NCBI GenBank assembly: GCA_905236665.1
Contig: CAJONF010000031.1
Location: 1 to 22,997, forward strand
Length of the DNA stretch: 22,997 nt
Reading direction: 5' to 3'
Source of the DNA: an uncultured Selenomonadaceae bacterium
GTDB lineage: Bacteria; Bacillota; Negativicutes; Selenomonadales; Selenomonadaceae
Part shown: one piece after another, positions 6,975 to 15,305 of the stretch
Layout of the letters: the number at the start of each line of letters is the position of its first letter
Position numbering within the stretch: the first letter of the stretch is position 1
Notes under the pieces: generated by a model
Database searches by the model: none
Told to the model about the DNA's origin: nothing
The model's input: only the letters and a program-made list of their open reading frames with translations
Translations under genes and position numbers: made by a program

Positions 6975-7511
6975 TTAAAGCAAATTATTAAGATCTTTAG
7001 AAATTTCGGTCAAACATTTCTTAAAAGCACCGCGTCTGGCGCGTAAATCGCTACCTTTGGAGCTTTCTTCGTCACTTGCGGCGAACATATCGACAACTTC
7101 GGTCGAAGTGCAAAGATACGCGTCAAGTTGAATAGAAATTCGGGATTTTTCGCGGTGATTTGAGCTATTATGCTTATCAATGACGGCATCGGAAATAATT
7201 ACGTAAACAACCTTTTTACAGCCGCTCATATTGGTAAAATTAATTAAATCGGACTGTTGCGGGGGTTGTTCGCCGATAAAACCGCGTTTTAGCCAATATT
7301 TTTTGTAACGAGTCTGCAAATCGTTGCCAACGACGATTTGTTCACCACTGAGCGGCTTAATTACGCTTTGAACAATTTTATAATAATCGCTGGTTTTAAA
7401 TTCTACGCCGCCGACAATTACAAAACCGATATTTTGATTTTGAGCCGCCGAAGCCGTGCAATTTACCAAAAAACAGAGCATAAACGCCGCAATAAAGAAA
7501 ATTTTCCTCAA
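6975..7511 (-). CDS. secreted protein of unknown function, 178 aa
   Basis: I do not recognise the family. The first 23 residues are a clear Sec signal peptide (basic RK, hydrophobic core, Ala-Ser-Ala before the likely cleavage). A Cys falls near the end of the core, but Asn precedes it, so a lipobox is unlikely. The mature part opens with NIGFVIVGGVEF and has further beta-like segments (KKVVYVIISDAVID; SRISIQLDAYLC) and a charged helical end. TTG at 7511 is chosen because GGAGGAG ends five bases upstream; the in-frame TTG at 7526 lies inside that SD. It follows the phosphoesterase gene by 15 bases and is probably cotranscribed with it. Acts outside the inner membrane; role unknown. Confidence 0.75.
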   Translation of the reverse strand: MRKIFFIAAFMLCFLVNCTASAAQNQNIGFVIVGGVEFKTSDYYKIVQSVIKPLSGEQIVVGNDLQTRYKKYWLKRGFIGEQPPQQSDLINFTNMSGCKKVVYVIISDAVIDKHNSSNHREKSRISIQLDAYLCTSTEVVDMFAASDEESSKGSDLRARRGAFKKCLTEISKDLNNLL

Positions 7512-7526
7512 AAAAATCTCCTCCAA

Positions 7527-8777
7527 TCAAATTTTATTTAAAATTGTTTCGTCAATTAATCTGCCGTTCGCCAAAAAACATTTTATAGTTAAAGTTTTAT
7601 CTCCAACATCAATAGTCAAATAATTATTCGTTTCGGGCTGTGGAGCGACGAATTTATCTAATTTATGGTCAATCCAAAGCCCGCCGTAGCGAACATTTCC
7701 GCTGACACCGGTTAAAATGTAAAGTGGTCCGGTTTCGTCGTGCTGAAAATTTTTTATGCGCCCGCGGTTGCGATAAGTATGCAAATGCGCGGAAAAAACC
7801 ACGTCCACGCCTAAATTTTCAAATTCCGGCATAAAAATTTTGCCAACATCCGAAAAACCTTCCTCTCGATTAGGTTTTCCGTTAATTCGATACTGCAAAA
7901 CGTCTTTATGAATAAAAACAATTTTCCAAGGCTTATCACTTGCTTTTAAATCTTCGCGGAGCCAATTTTTTTGCGTTTCGATGAGATTTGGCGCGAAATG
8001 TTCTAATTCGTCCCATTGGCTGTCTAAAACGACGAAATGCGCCGCGCCGCAGTCAAAGGAATAAAACCTGCGCGAAAAATTTTCCAAACCGTTATCCGGC
8101 GTGGCAAAATAATTTAAAAAAGAAATGGGCGGGCGAAAAGTCCACTCCCGCGTATAAGTTTCGTGATTGCCCAAAACTGGCGCGAATGGAATAAGCGGCA
8201 AATGACGTTCAATTCGCGATAACCAATCCTCCCACTGCGCCCGATCTTCGCCGTTATCGACCAAATCGCCGACATTCACGAAAAAATTTGCGTTTGGATT
8301 GCGTTCAAAGGCTCCGCAAGCTACGCCGCCCCAAGTGTCGTACTTGCCGCCACATTGCGAATCGGGAAAAATAATCGCCGTGAATTTTTTGTATTTAAAA
8401 GAGCTTTTCAACTCGTACCAAGCGGTAGCCGCGTCGCCGTCCACCACTCGATATTCGTAAAGTTTATTTGGCAAAAGATTTTCTATCTGCGCGGTGTACT
8501 GAAAATTTTTCTTGGCGTCATCGGTAAAAGTTGATTCTTTGGCGGGAAAAGTATTTATTTCGTCGCCATTTGCCAAACTAACTTCGACGATTGGATTTTT
8601 CAACGGCATATCACTCTGCCACATAATGCAACGCGCCGTTGAAAGGTCTTTCGTGACGATTTGGCGGAGAAATTTTATCTCCAAACTTTTTTCAGCGGTA
8701 TTTGTCGACAATTTACAACCGGTAAACAAAGTTGCTACGCCAATCGCCGCGAATTTAAAAAAATTTCTTCTGTTCAA
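7527..8777 (-). CDS. exported metallophosphoesterase, Tat-type lipoprotein signal
   Basis: A 416-residue calcineurin-like phosphoesterase. The N-terminus has a twin-arginine motif (NRRNFFK, 2-8), a hydrophobic stretch and a lipobox LFTGC with Cys21, so it is probably folded in the cytoplasm and anchored as a lipoprotein. A fibronectin-like domain (about 33-128) precedes the catalytic domain, as in purple acid phosphatase relatives. Metal ligands visible: Asp139, Asp171 (GDLVDNG), Asn204-His205 (GNHE), His290, and His331/His333 (AHLH). The first motif reads DSQ, with Gln141 where many members have His. TTG at 8777 is chosen because GGAG lies eight bases upstream and because it puts the twin arginines at the N-terminus; the frame is open to 8849 but crosses the promoter. 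Substrate unknown. Confidence 0.88.
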   Translation of the reverse strand: MNRRNFFKFAAIGVATLFTGCKLSTNTAEKSLEIKFLRQIVTKDLSTARCIMWQSDMPLKNPIVEVSLANGDEINTFPAKESTFTDDAKKNFQYTAQIENLLPNKLYEYRVVDGDAATAWYELKSSFKYKKFTAIIFPDSQCGGKYDTWGGVACGAFERNPNANFFVNVGDLVDNGEDRAQWEDWLSRIERHLPLIPFAPVLGNHETYTREWTFRPPISFLNYFATPDNGLENFSRRFYSFDCGAAHFVVLDSQWDELEHFAPNLIETQKNWLREDLKASDKPWKIVFIHKDVLQYRINGKPNREEGFSDVGKIFMPEFENLGVDVVFSAHLHTYRNRGRIKNFQHDETGPLYILTGVSGNVRYGGLWIDHKLDKFVAPQPETNNYLTIDVGDKTLTIKCFLANGRLIDETILNKI

Positions 8778-8820
8778 GCTACGTACTCCATAAATACTAA
8801 CTACTATCAAAATTTTTTTA

Positions 8821-8849
8821 TTTATAACATACACAAAAGCTTTTTGCAA
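8821..8849 (-). promoter_or_regulatory. promoter for the phosphoesterase operon
   Basis: Read on the minus strand: TTGCAA (8844-8849), 17-base spacer, TATAAA (8821-8826) with TG one base before the -10. The predicted start is about 36 bases upstream of the TTG start codon. Confidence 0.7.
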
Positions 8850-8934
8850 TAAGCGAAAAACCTCGCCAATCTATTTTAGCAATCCCGCGATTATTTTATT
8901 AAAATTGTGAGCTGTGGAAATTTTTACTAAAACC

Positions 8935-8963
8935 TTGCGTCAAAAAATTTTCTGTGCTAAAAT
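8935..8963 (+). promoter_or_regulatory. promoter for rpmB
   Basis: TTGCGT (8935-8940), exact 17-base spacer, TAAAAT (8958-8963) with TGC directly before it (extended -10). Confidence 0.7.
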
Positions 8964-8997
8964 GCGCGTGTCTTTTTTTAGAGAAGAGGTGATTTAT

Positions 8998-9189
8998 GTG
9001 TCTGCTTACTGTGAAATTTGTCAAAAAGGCGCGATGTCTGGAATGAACGTTAGCCACTCGCACTTGAAGACCAAACGCAAATGGAAACCGAATATTCAAC
9101 GCGTGCGCGCTCTTGTTGACGGCGAAATTAAACGCGTCAACGTCTGCACCCGTTGCCTTCGTTCCGGTAAAATTCAGCGTGCTGTTTGA
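8998..9189 (+). CDS. rpmB: 50S ribosomal protein L28
   Basis: A 63-residue basic protein with the L28 pattern: zinc-type CEIC (5-8) near the start, NVSHSHLKTKRKWKPNIQRV, and CTRC (52-55) near the end. The two CXXC pairs mark the zinc-binding (C+) form. The protein sits in the large subunit and contacts 23S rRNA. GTG at 8998 is the start: AAGAGGTGA lies just upstream and the protein then begins with the usual short M-S-A-Y-C. An ATG two bases earlier is out of frame and gives only 16 codons. Monocistronic by context: own promoter and own terminator. Confidence 0.95.
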   Translation: MSAYCEICQKGAMSGMNVSHSHLKTKRKWKPNIQRVRALVDGEIKRVNVCTRCLRSGKIQRAV

Positions 9190-9201
9190 ACTGAATAAAT
9201 A

Positions 9202-9237
9202 AAACCTCCTATGATAAATAAATCGTAGGGGGTTTTT
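9202..9237 (+). terminator. intrinsic terminator after rpmB
   Basis: Long stem of about 12 pairs (ACCTCCTATGAT against ATCGTAGGGGGT, two G-U) with an AAATAA loop and a TTTTT run. The coaE SD begins about 10 bases further on. Confidence 0.8.
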
Positions 9238-9259
9238 GCTGTCACAAAGGAGAATAAAA

Positions 9260-9856
9260 TTGTACATAATCGGATTAACGGGCGGCATATCTTGCGGGAA
9301 ATCTGCCGTCGCGGAAATTTTGCGCCGCCGTTTTGGGGCTGTGACGCTGGATATTGATAAAGTGACGCGCTGGCTTTTGAAACCCGGCGGAATTTTATTT
9401 GAAATTTACGTTCAACACTTTGGCAAATACGTCGTCACGCCGGAAGGCTCACTAAACAGAAAATTAATCGGCGAAATTATTTTTAATCACCCCGACGAAC
9501 GCGAATGGATAAATTCCGTGGCTCACCCCATACTTTTAAATAAAGCGCGGGATTTTTTAGTCGAATGTTCGGAGGTGGGTATGCCTTTAGTAGTTTTGGA
9601 AGTTCCGTTGCTATTCGAGGCGGGCTGGGAACATTTATTCGACGAGATTTGGGCGGTTTATACGAAAAAAAGTTTTCAAGTAATACGGTTGATGACTCGC
9701 GATCACTTAACCAGGCAACAAGCATTGACAAGAATAAAGGCGCAGATGTCCGCAGAAGAAGTTTGCCGCCGCGCTGATGTAAAAATAAAAAATGTTGGCA
9801 ACTATGCGACGATTTGCCGACAAATTTTTAAAGCTTTACGCAAGCGCACTTTCTAA
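9260..9856 (+). CDS. coaE: dephospho-CoA kinase
   Basis: A 198-residue P-loop kinase that phosphorylates the ribose 3'-OH of dephospho-CoA with ATP, the last step of coenzyme A synthesis. P-loop GLTGGISCGKS (5-15); DID at 31-33 in the position of the usual DAD motif; LNRKLIGEIIFN (65-76); VVLEVPLLFEAG (111-122); a lid-like RQ...R segment around 152-171. Length is normal. TTG at 9260 is chosen because AAAGGAG lies seven bases upstream and the protein then begins MYIIGLTGG as is typical. It is closed by a terminator and stands between rpmB and rplI without sharing an operon promoter that I can identify. Confidence 0.93.
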   Translation: MYIIGLTGGISCGKSAVAEILRRRFGAVTLDIDKVTRWLLKPGGILFEIYVQHFGKYVVTPEGSLNRKLIGEIIFNHPDEREWINSVAHPILLNKARDFLVECSEVGMPLVVLEVPLLFEAGWEHLFDEIWAVYTKKSFQVIRLMTRDHLTRQQALTRIKAQMSAEEVCRRADVKIKNVGNYATICRQIFKALRKRTF

Positions 9857-9867
9857 AACTTTTTTTA

Positions 9868-9897
9868 TCCTGCTGAGCGGCAGGAAATTTTTTTTTT
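9868..9897 (+). terminator. intrinsic terminator after coaE
   Basis: TCCTGC (9868-9873) pairs with GCAGGA (9880-9885) around a six-base loop; AA then ten T follow (9888-9897). Confidence 0.8.
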
Positions 9898-9958
9898 ACG
9901 GAAAATTTATACGCGTGACACATTGAAGTTATAAAAATAAAATCAGGAGGATTTAAAA

Positions 9959-10405
9959 ATGAAAGTTATATTGCAGCAAGATGTTAAAAAAGTCGGAGTA
10001 AAAGGAGATGTCGTTGAAGTTTCGGACGGTTACGGGAGAAATTATCTTTTGCCGCGAAAATTAGCTGTGGAAGCCAGCGTTGCGAATTTAAACAGCGCAA
10101 AAGTTAAAGCAGAAAATAAAGCTCGCAAAATTCAGCAGGAAGCGGACGAAGCTAAACTTTTGGGCGCACAACTTGAGAAAATTTCCGTCAAAGTCCCTGT
10201 GAAAATCGGAAAAGACGGAAAACTTTTTGGTTCTGTCAGCAGTTCAGACGTTGCAAAGGCTTTGAAGACGAATCATTCACTAAACGTAGACAAACGCAAA
10301 ATTTCTTTGCAGAATGAAGTTACCGGAACGGGAATTTACGACGCTATTATTAAACTTCACCCCGAAGTTGCCACGAAAATTAAAGTTGAAGTCGTTGCAG
10401 GTTGA
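9959..10405 (+). CDS. rplI: 50S ribosomal protein L9
   Basis: A 148-residue protein with the complete two-domain L9 form: N-terminal RNA-binding domain with MKVILQQDVKKVGVKGDVVEV and the signature DGYGRNYLLPRKLA (23-36), a long connecting helix (about 42-75, Lys/Glu/Ala-rich), and the C-terminal domain (GKLFGSVSSSDVAKAL, about 87-102). L9 binds 23S rRNA at the L1 stalk base. AGGAGG stands seven bases before the ATG. The lonC ATG begins two bases after its stop, so both are on one transcript. I see no strong promoter in the 60 bases upstream, only an AT-rich TATAAA at 9930-9935 with a poor -35. Confidence 0.97.
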   Translation: MKVILQQDVKKVGVKGDVVEVSDGYGRNYLLPRKLAVEASVANLNSAKVKAENKARKIQQEADEAKLLGAQLEKISVKVPVKIGKDGKLFGSVSSSDVAKALKTNHSLNVDKRKISLQNEVTGTGIYDAIIKLHPEVATKIKVEVVAG

Positions 10406-10407
10406 TT

Positions 10408-12414
10408 ATGTTTAAAAAATTTTTTGGAAGTAAAAATTCTACTCAACCGCGGCAAGAAACCGACATTGACCGAGAAATTTCCGCGCTGTATGCAATTTTA
10501 GTTGATGTAATGGGTTCTGATCGATTAGTTTTGCAGGCAGGCAAGATGGACGCGCTTAGATATATGCGTTCGCCAGACCCAGCAGAAAGAATTTTAGCCC
10601 TTCGCAGAATCTTAGAAGAAAATCCTACACTTTATCCCCCGCCGAAATCGTCGGAAATTCAATCGCAAATCGTCCTGCTTTCCGAAATGATAGCCGATAT
10701 TATGGCGCGGCGACAGATTGAAGATAAAATCGAGCGCAAAATCAATGAAAAACTAGAAAAAGAACATCAAGAGTACGTAAAAGATATTCGTATGCAGGTT
10801 TTGCGCGAAGAAAATAATTCTGAATCACCACATGACCAGAAAAAACGCGAAGAATTGCAAGAATTAGAAGAAATTCACTTAACACAGTCAGTTATGGAGC
10901 TTTTGCGCCCGAAATCACTTGAAGAAATTGTTGGACAGGAGCGCGCAGTTAAATCTTTACGTTCAAAACTGTCCTCACCCTATCCACAGCATTTAATTTT
11001 GTATGGTCCACCAGGCGTAGGCAAAACAACTGCGGCAAGATTGGTTTTAGAAGCCGTTCGCGGAAAAAATTTAAGCCCTTTTGGCGAAGACGCGCCTTTT
11101 ATTGAAACTGACGGCACAACTTTGCGCTGGGATCCGCGTGATGTGACAAATCCGCTGATTGGCTCGGTGCACGACCCGATTTATCAAGGTGCACAACGTC
11201 AATTAGCTGAAAGTGGCATTCCTGAACCAAAACCAGGGCTTGTAACTGATGCTCACGGCGGAATTTTATTTATTGATGAGATTGGCGAGATGGATATTAT
11301 GCTTCAAAATAAATTATTAAAAGTTTTGGAGGATAAACGCGCCTTTTTCGAGTCAAGCTACTACGATCCGACAGATGAAAAGGTTCCGCCGTATGTAAAA
11401 ATGCTTTTTGAAAACGGTGCGCCTGCAGATTTCGTTTTAATCGGTGCTACAACTCGTGATTCTTCACATTTAAACCCAGCATTGCGTTCACGATGCGCTG
11501 AAATTTATTTTGAACCGCTGACACCCGCGCATATCGTTGAAATTATAAACAATGCCGCCAAAAAATTAAATGTTGAGTTGGAAGACGGGCTTGCAGAAAC
11601 TATCAGCGAATACACGATAGAAGGTCGCAAGGCAATTAATATTCTTGCCGACGCTTACAGCTTAGCTTTAGATCGCGCTGAAGAAAAGATTTTGCATATC
11701 GAACACCCGATTAAAATCGAAAAGCGCGATGTTTACGAAGTTACGCAGGTCAGCAGGCTTTATCAATACGTAACTAAAAAGGCGTCGAATAAACCCGCCG
11801 TCGGACATATTTTCGGGCTTGGGGTGAGCGGTTTTCTCGGTTCTGTTATCGAAATTGAAGCTGTAGTTTTTCCTGCGTCGGAAAAAGGCAAAGGTACGAT
11901 TCGTTTTAATGAAACTGCCGGCTCTATGGCCAAAGATTCGGTTTTTAATGCGGCAAGTGTCTTGCGGCGCGTCACAGGAAAAGATATTCATGATTTCGAC
12001 GTTCATATAAACATTATCGGCGGCGGAAATATCGACGGTCCCAGCGCAGGTACCGCAATTCTCGCGGCATTGGTTAGCGCAGTTACCGGAAAAAAAATTC
12101 GGCAAGACGTGGCTATCACCGGCGAAATTTCTTTGCAAGGCAAGGTTCGTCCCGTTGGCGGAGTTTTTGAAAAAGCTTATGGCGCAAAACAAGCCGGCAT
12201 TAAAATTTTGATTATCCCTAAAGAAAATGCTAAAGATATTCCGAAAAATCATCTCGGCTTAAAAATTTTTCCCGTCGACACGGCAGAAGACGCCTTCAAA
12301 AAGATTTTTGCTGAACCGCTGGAAATTTCTTTAGCTAAGGACGCGCAGATAGAAAAAATTTCCTCAACTATTATAACTTCCGACGAATTAAATCATCTGG
12401 GAATCGGAAATTAA
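10408..12414 (+). CDS. lonC: Lon family ATP-dependent protease, LonC-type
   Basis: A 668-residue soluble AAA+ protease. A helical, charged N-terminal region (about 14-165) replaces the large N-domain of LonA. AAA+ domain: Walker A GPPGVGKTT (200-208), Walker B ILFIDEIGE (286-294), and the sensor-like GATTR (346-350) and NPALRSR (356-362). C-terminal S16 protease domain with the catalytic Ser546 (GPSAG) and Lys589 (FEKAYGAK). The long insert with DPIYQGAQRQLAESGIPEPK and the N-terminal region fit the LonC subfamily, first described in spore formers, better than LonA or LonB. ATG at 10408 is used; an in-frame TTG at 10402 overlaps the rplI stop. The SD is a modest AGG, consistent with coupling to rplI. 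Confidence 0.85.
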   Translation: MFKKFFGSKNSTQPRQETDIDREISALYAILVDVMGSDRLVLQAGKMDALRYMRSPDPAERILALRRILEENPTLYPPPKSSEIQSQIVLLSEMIADIMARRQIEDKIERKINEKLEKEHQEYVKDIRMQVLREENNSESPHDQKKREELQELEEIHLTQSVMELLRPKSLEEIVGQERAVKSLRSKLSSPYPQHLILYGPPGVGKTTAARLVLEAVRGKNLSPFGEDAPFIETDGTTLRWDPRDVTNPLIGSVHDPIYQGAQRQLAESGIPEPKPGLVTDAHGGILFIDEIGEMDIMLQNKLLKVLEDKRAFFESSYYDPTDEKVPPYVKMLFENGAPADFVLIGATTRDSSHLNPALRSRCAEIYFEPLTPAHIVEIINNAAKKLNVELEDGLAETISEYTIEGRKAINILADAYSLALDRAEEKILHIEHPIKIEKRDVYEVTQVSRLYQYVTKKASNKPAVGHIFGLGVSGFLGSVIEIEAVVFPASEKGKGTIRFNETAGSMAKDSVFNAASVLRRVTGKDIHDFDVHINIIGGGNIDGPSAGTAILAALVSAVTGKKIRQDVAITGEISLQGKVRPVGGVFEKAYGAKQAGIKILIIPKENAKDIPKNHLGLKIFPVDTAEDAFKKIFAEPLEISLAKDAQIEKISSTIITSDELNHLGIGN

Positions 12415-12426
12415 AATTTTTAACGC

Positions 12427-12463
12427 AAAAAACTCTCAGGCAATTTGCTTGAGAGTTTTTTTT
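12427..12463. terminator. bidirectional intrinsic terminator between lonC and the EamA gene
   Basis: AACTCTCAGGC pairs with GCTTGAGAGTT (one G-U) around an AATTT loop. A run of eight T follows on the plus strand and six T on the minus strand, so it serves both convergent genes. Confidence 0.85.
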
Positions 12464-12477
12464 AGCAGAATTTTTCC

Positions 12478-13317
12478 TCAAGATTTCTTTTTCACGACGA
12501 TTAAAATGCCAGCAAGAATAAAAATCACGCCTAAAACAATGTAAATCGTGAACGGCTCGCCTAAAATTAAAACGCCGCTCAAAACTCCGACGACCGGAGC
12601 TACTAAAGTCGCGATTGACGCTTTGCTTGCTTCAATATGCGTTAAAACGTAATTCCAAAGGAAAAATGCCAGCGCAGATGCTAATGCGCCGTTATAAATC
12701 ACGCATAAAACCGCCGTTAAATTCCAATTTATATCGCCTTGTGGGAAAATCGACGTGTAAATTACCAAAGTAAGCGCACCGAAAACTATTTGCCACGTCG
12801 TTAATTGAATCATATTGCTTTTGCTTAAGCGCAATTTCGTTATAATATTTGAAAATCCCATTGCAATCGCGCCCGCAATGATTATAAACGCTGAATAAAT
12901 ATCTTCTACGCCCTGCAAACCCATTAAAATATACAATCCGACTATCGATAATAAAATTCCGAACAATTTTATTCGAGTTAATCGCTCATTCAGCGCGAAA
13001 TGTGCTAAAATTGCTGTCCAAAGCGGCGCAGTATAATTTAAAACCGCCGCCATGCCCGCACTTACAGATTGCATTCCGATTTGAGCGCAGACATTGTTTA
13101 AAGTCAGCTGTAAAATTCCCGTTAAAATTATAAATGGTAAAAATTTTGCATCGGGCAATGGAATTTTTTTCCAAAACGCAATCGCAAGTAAAATTAACGC
13201 GCCTGAACCAAATCTCCACGTCACAAATAAAATCGGTGGAAAATATGTATTCGCAGTTTTCATCACGACCCAATTAAAACCCCAAATTAACCAGATCGCT
13301 ACCAACGCTCTTAACAT
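12478..13317 (-). CDS. EamA/DMT family transporter, 10 TM
   Basis: A 279-residue inner-membrane protein with two tandem EamA domains of five helices each; the halves meet near residue 140. Typical features are the N-terminal IWGFNWVVMK, the first-half motif SVSAGMAAVLNYTAPLWTAI with a Glu-Arg loop (NERLT), and the second-half TLVAPVVGVLSGVLILGEP, ending in a basic VVKKKS tail. Members export metabolites or drugs, or exchange small solutes; the substrate cannot be read from sequence. ATG at 13317 is chosen because GGGGTG lies eight bases upstream; a GTG at 13326 is in frame but falls inside that SD. It is a single gene, divergent from typA with a shared promoter region, and convergent with lonC. 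Confidence 0.9.
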   Translation of the reverse strand: MLRALVAIWLIWGFNWVVMKTANTYFPPILFVTWRFGSGALILLAIAFWKKIPLPDAKFLPFIILTGILQLTLNNVCAQIGMQSVSAGMAAVLNYTAPLWTAILAHFALNERLTRIKLFGILLSIVGLYILMGLQGVEDIYSAFIIIAGAIAMGFSNIITKLRLSKSNMIQLTTWQIVFGALTLVIYTSIFPQGDINWNLTAVLCVIYNGALASALAFFLWNYVLTHIEASKASIATLVAPVVGVLSGVLILGEPFTIYIVLGVIFILAGILIVVKKKS

Positions 13318-13349
13318 TTTTATCACACCCCAAAATTTTTTGCGTATTT

Positions 13350-13378
13350 ATTTTAAACGGAAGTTTTTTTGGTTGCAA
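13350..13378 (-). promoter_or_regulatory. promoter for the EamA gene, sharing its -35 with typA
   Basis: Read on the minus strand: TTGCAA (13373-13378), 17-base spacer, TAAAAT (13350-13355). TTGCAA is its own reverse complement, so the same six bases are the -35 of the typA promoter on the other strand. Confidence 0.65.
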
Positions 13379-13401
13379 CGGGAAATTTTTGCACGTATAA
13401 T
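13373..13401 (+). promoter_or_regulatory. promoter for typA
   Basis: TTGCAA (13373-13378), exact 17-base spacer, consensus TATAAT (13396-13401). The predicted start lies about 24 bases upstream of the ATG. Confidence 0.8.
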
Positions 13402-13431
13402 AGCGAAAGTTTTTTAAGGAGGCTAAAATTG

Positions 13432-15249
13432 ATGGGAGTAAATTCCGAACGCAGAAATATTGCAATTATCGCGCACGTTGACCACGGAAAAACGACTTTG
13501 GTCGACGCAATGTTAAAACAAAGTCATATTTTTCGGAAAAATGAGCAGGTAGCCGAACGAGTTATGGATTCCGGCGACTTGGAACGCGAACGCGGCATTA
13601 CAATTCTTTCAAAAAACACTGCGATTATTTATAAAGGCGTGAAAATTAATATCGTTGATACGCCGGGACACGCGGATTTTGGCGGCGAGGTTGAACGCGT
13701 TTTAAATATGGTTGACGGCGTACTTTTGCTTGTTGATGCCTTTGAAGGTCCTATGCCGCAGACAAAATATGTTTTGCGAAAAGCTTTGGAGCATAAACTA
13801 AAACCAATCGTCGTGATAAATAAAATTGATCGTCCTGAAGCCCGCGTCGATGAAGTTTATGACGAAGTTTTAGAACTTTTCATGGAATTGGACGCCGACG
13901 ACGAGCAATTAGATTTCCCCGTAATTTACACCGCCGCAAAACAGGGAATTGCTAAAAAAAATATTGATGACGAAAGCCACGACTTACAACCGCTCATGGA
14001 TACGATTTTAAAAGAAATTCCCGCGCCTGAGGGGGAATTTGACGCGCCGTTGCAACTGGTTGTAACGACTCTTGAGGCTGATGATTACGTTGGGAAAATT
14101 GCTATTGGTCGTGTTCAGCGCGGAAAAATTAAATCCGGCGAAATTATCGCGCTTATGAGCGAGCACAGCATTAAAAAAGCTAAAATCAGCAAAGTTTTTA
14201 CTTACGACGGCTTAAATCGCGTAGAGACTCCTGAAGCGCAGATGGGAGAAATTGTCGCGTTGACCGGTTTAAGTGAAGTTTCAATCGGCGATACGGTTGC
14301 AGACGTTGAAAATCCGGAAGCTTTACCTGCAATTCGCGTTGATGAGCCGACTTTGAGCGTAACTTTTGGCGTAAATACCAGTCCTTTTGCGGGCAAGGAA
14401 GGACAATTTGTCACCAGCCGCCACATTCGAGATAGACTTTTCAAAGAGGCGCAGACAAATGTTGCCCTGCGCGTGGAAGAAACAGATTCTGCGGATATTT
14501 TCAAAGTCAGCGGGCGTGGTGAACTGCATTTATCGATTTTAATTGAAACTATGCGCCGCGAAGGTTACGAAATGCAAATTGGCAAGCCGGAAGTTGTTTA
14601 CAAGCTGATTGACGGTAAAAAATATGAACCTATAGAAAATTTAACGGTTGAAGTTTCACAAGATTATATGGGCACGGTTATGGAGAGTCTTGGTCGCCGA
14701 AAAGCCGAATTAAAAAATATGCAGAACGTTGCGGGTTATATGCGTTTGAATTTTTTGATCCCTGCGCGTGGTTTAATCGGTTTTCGCTCTGAACTTTTGA
14801 CATCTACACGTGGCAACGGCATAATGAATCACGTTTTCCACGGTTACGAGCCATACAAAGGCGATATTCCCGGCAGAAGTCGCGGAAGTTTGGTTGCCTT
14901 TGAACAAGGAGAAACGACCGGCTATGGAATTTTCAATTTGCAAGATCGCGGCGTCATGTTTATCGAACCTGGGCAAAAAGTTTATGAAGGCATGATTGTC
15001 GGCGAAAATTCTCGCGAAATGGACATTGATATAAATCCCTGCAAGCAAAAACATCAAACAAATATTCGTTCCAGCAATTCAGACGAGGCGATCAGACTTG
15101 TTCCGCCGCGCATTATGAGTTTGGAACAGGCAATGGAATATATCAACGACGATGAACTTGTTGAGGTTACTCCTAAGTCAATTCGCTTGAGAAAAACTGT
15201 TCTTGACCGTACAACGCGTGGTCGCGCCGCTAAAAACGCCAGAAAATAA
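13432..15249 (+). CDS. typA: ribosome-associated GTPase TypA/BipA
   Basis: A 605-residue translational GTPase related to EF-G and LepA. It has the G1 loop AHVDHGKTT (14-22), RGITILSKN (54-62) where the family has its switch I, DTPGH (76-80) and NKID (130-133), followed by beta-barrel and EF-G-like domains and the TypA-specific C-terminal domain (ENLTVEVSQDYMG...RGLIGFRSELLT...). TypA assists ribosome assembly and is often needed for growth at low temperature or under stress. Length and motifs are complete. AGGAGG precedes two adjacent in-frame starts, TTG at 13429 and ATG at 13432; I chose ATG, with a nine-base spacing. A single gene with its own promoter and terminator. Confidence 0.96.
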   Translation: MGVNSERRNIAIIAHVDHGKTTLVDAMLKQSHIFRKNEQVAERVMDSGDLERERGITILSKNTAIIYKGVKINIVDTPGHADFGGEVERVLNMVDGVLLLVDAFEGPMPQTKYVLRKALEHKLKPIVVINKIDRPEARVDEVYDEVLELFMELDADDEQLDFPVIYTAAKQGIAKKNIDDESHDLQPLMDTILKEIPAPEGEFDAPLQLVVTTLEADDYVGKIAIGRVQRGKIKSGEIIALMSEHSIKKAKISKVFTYDGLNRVETPEAQMGEIVALTGLSEVSIGDTVADVENPEALPAIRVDEPTLSVTFGVNTSPFAGKEGQFVTSRHIRDRLFKEAQTNVALRVEETDSADIFKVSGRGELHLSILIETMRREGYEMQIGKPEVVYKLIDGKKYEPIENLTVEVSQDYMGTVMESLGRRKAELKNMQNVAGYMRLNFLIPARGLIGFRSELLTSTRGNGIMNHVFHGYEPYKGDIPGRSRGSLVAFEQGETTGYGIFNLQDRGVMFIEPGQKVYEGMIVGENSREMDIDINPCKQKHQTNIRSSNSDEAIRLVPPRIMSLEQAMEYINDDELVEVTPKSIRLRKTVLDRTTRGRAAKNARK

Positions 15250-15266
15250 TTTTTAAACAAAAAAAA

Positions 15267-15305
15267 TCCCGCCGCTCACAAAGAGTGACGGGAAAATTTT
15301 TTTTT
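15267..15305. terminator. bidirectional intrinsic terminator between typA and flgJ
   Basis: TCCCG-CGCTC pairs with GAGTG-CGGGA, with one 1x1 mismatch and one G-U, around ACAAA. Nine T follow on the plus strand (15297-15305) and eight on the minus strand, so it closes both typA and the flagellar cluster. Confidence 0.85.

Noticed and set aside
8899..9288. minus-strand open frame antisense to rpmB
   Set aside because: It covers rpmB, its promoter and terminator and shows no family resemblance.
11668..12252. 194-residue minus-strand open frame inside lonC
   Set aside because: It lies wholly within the conserved AAA+/protease coding region, has no SD and reads as low-complexity Asn/Phe-rich antisense sequence.
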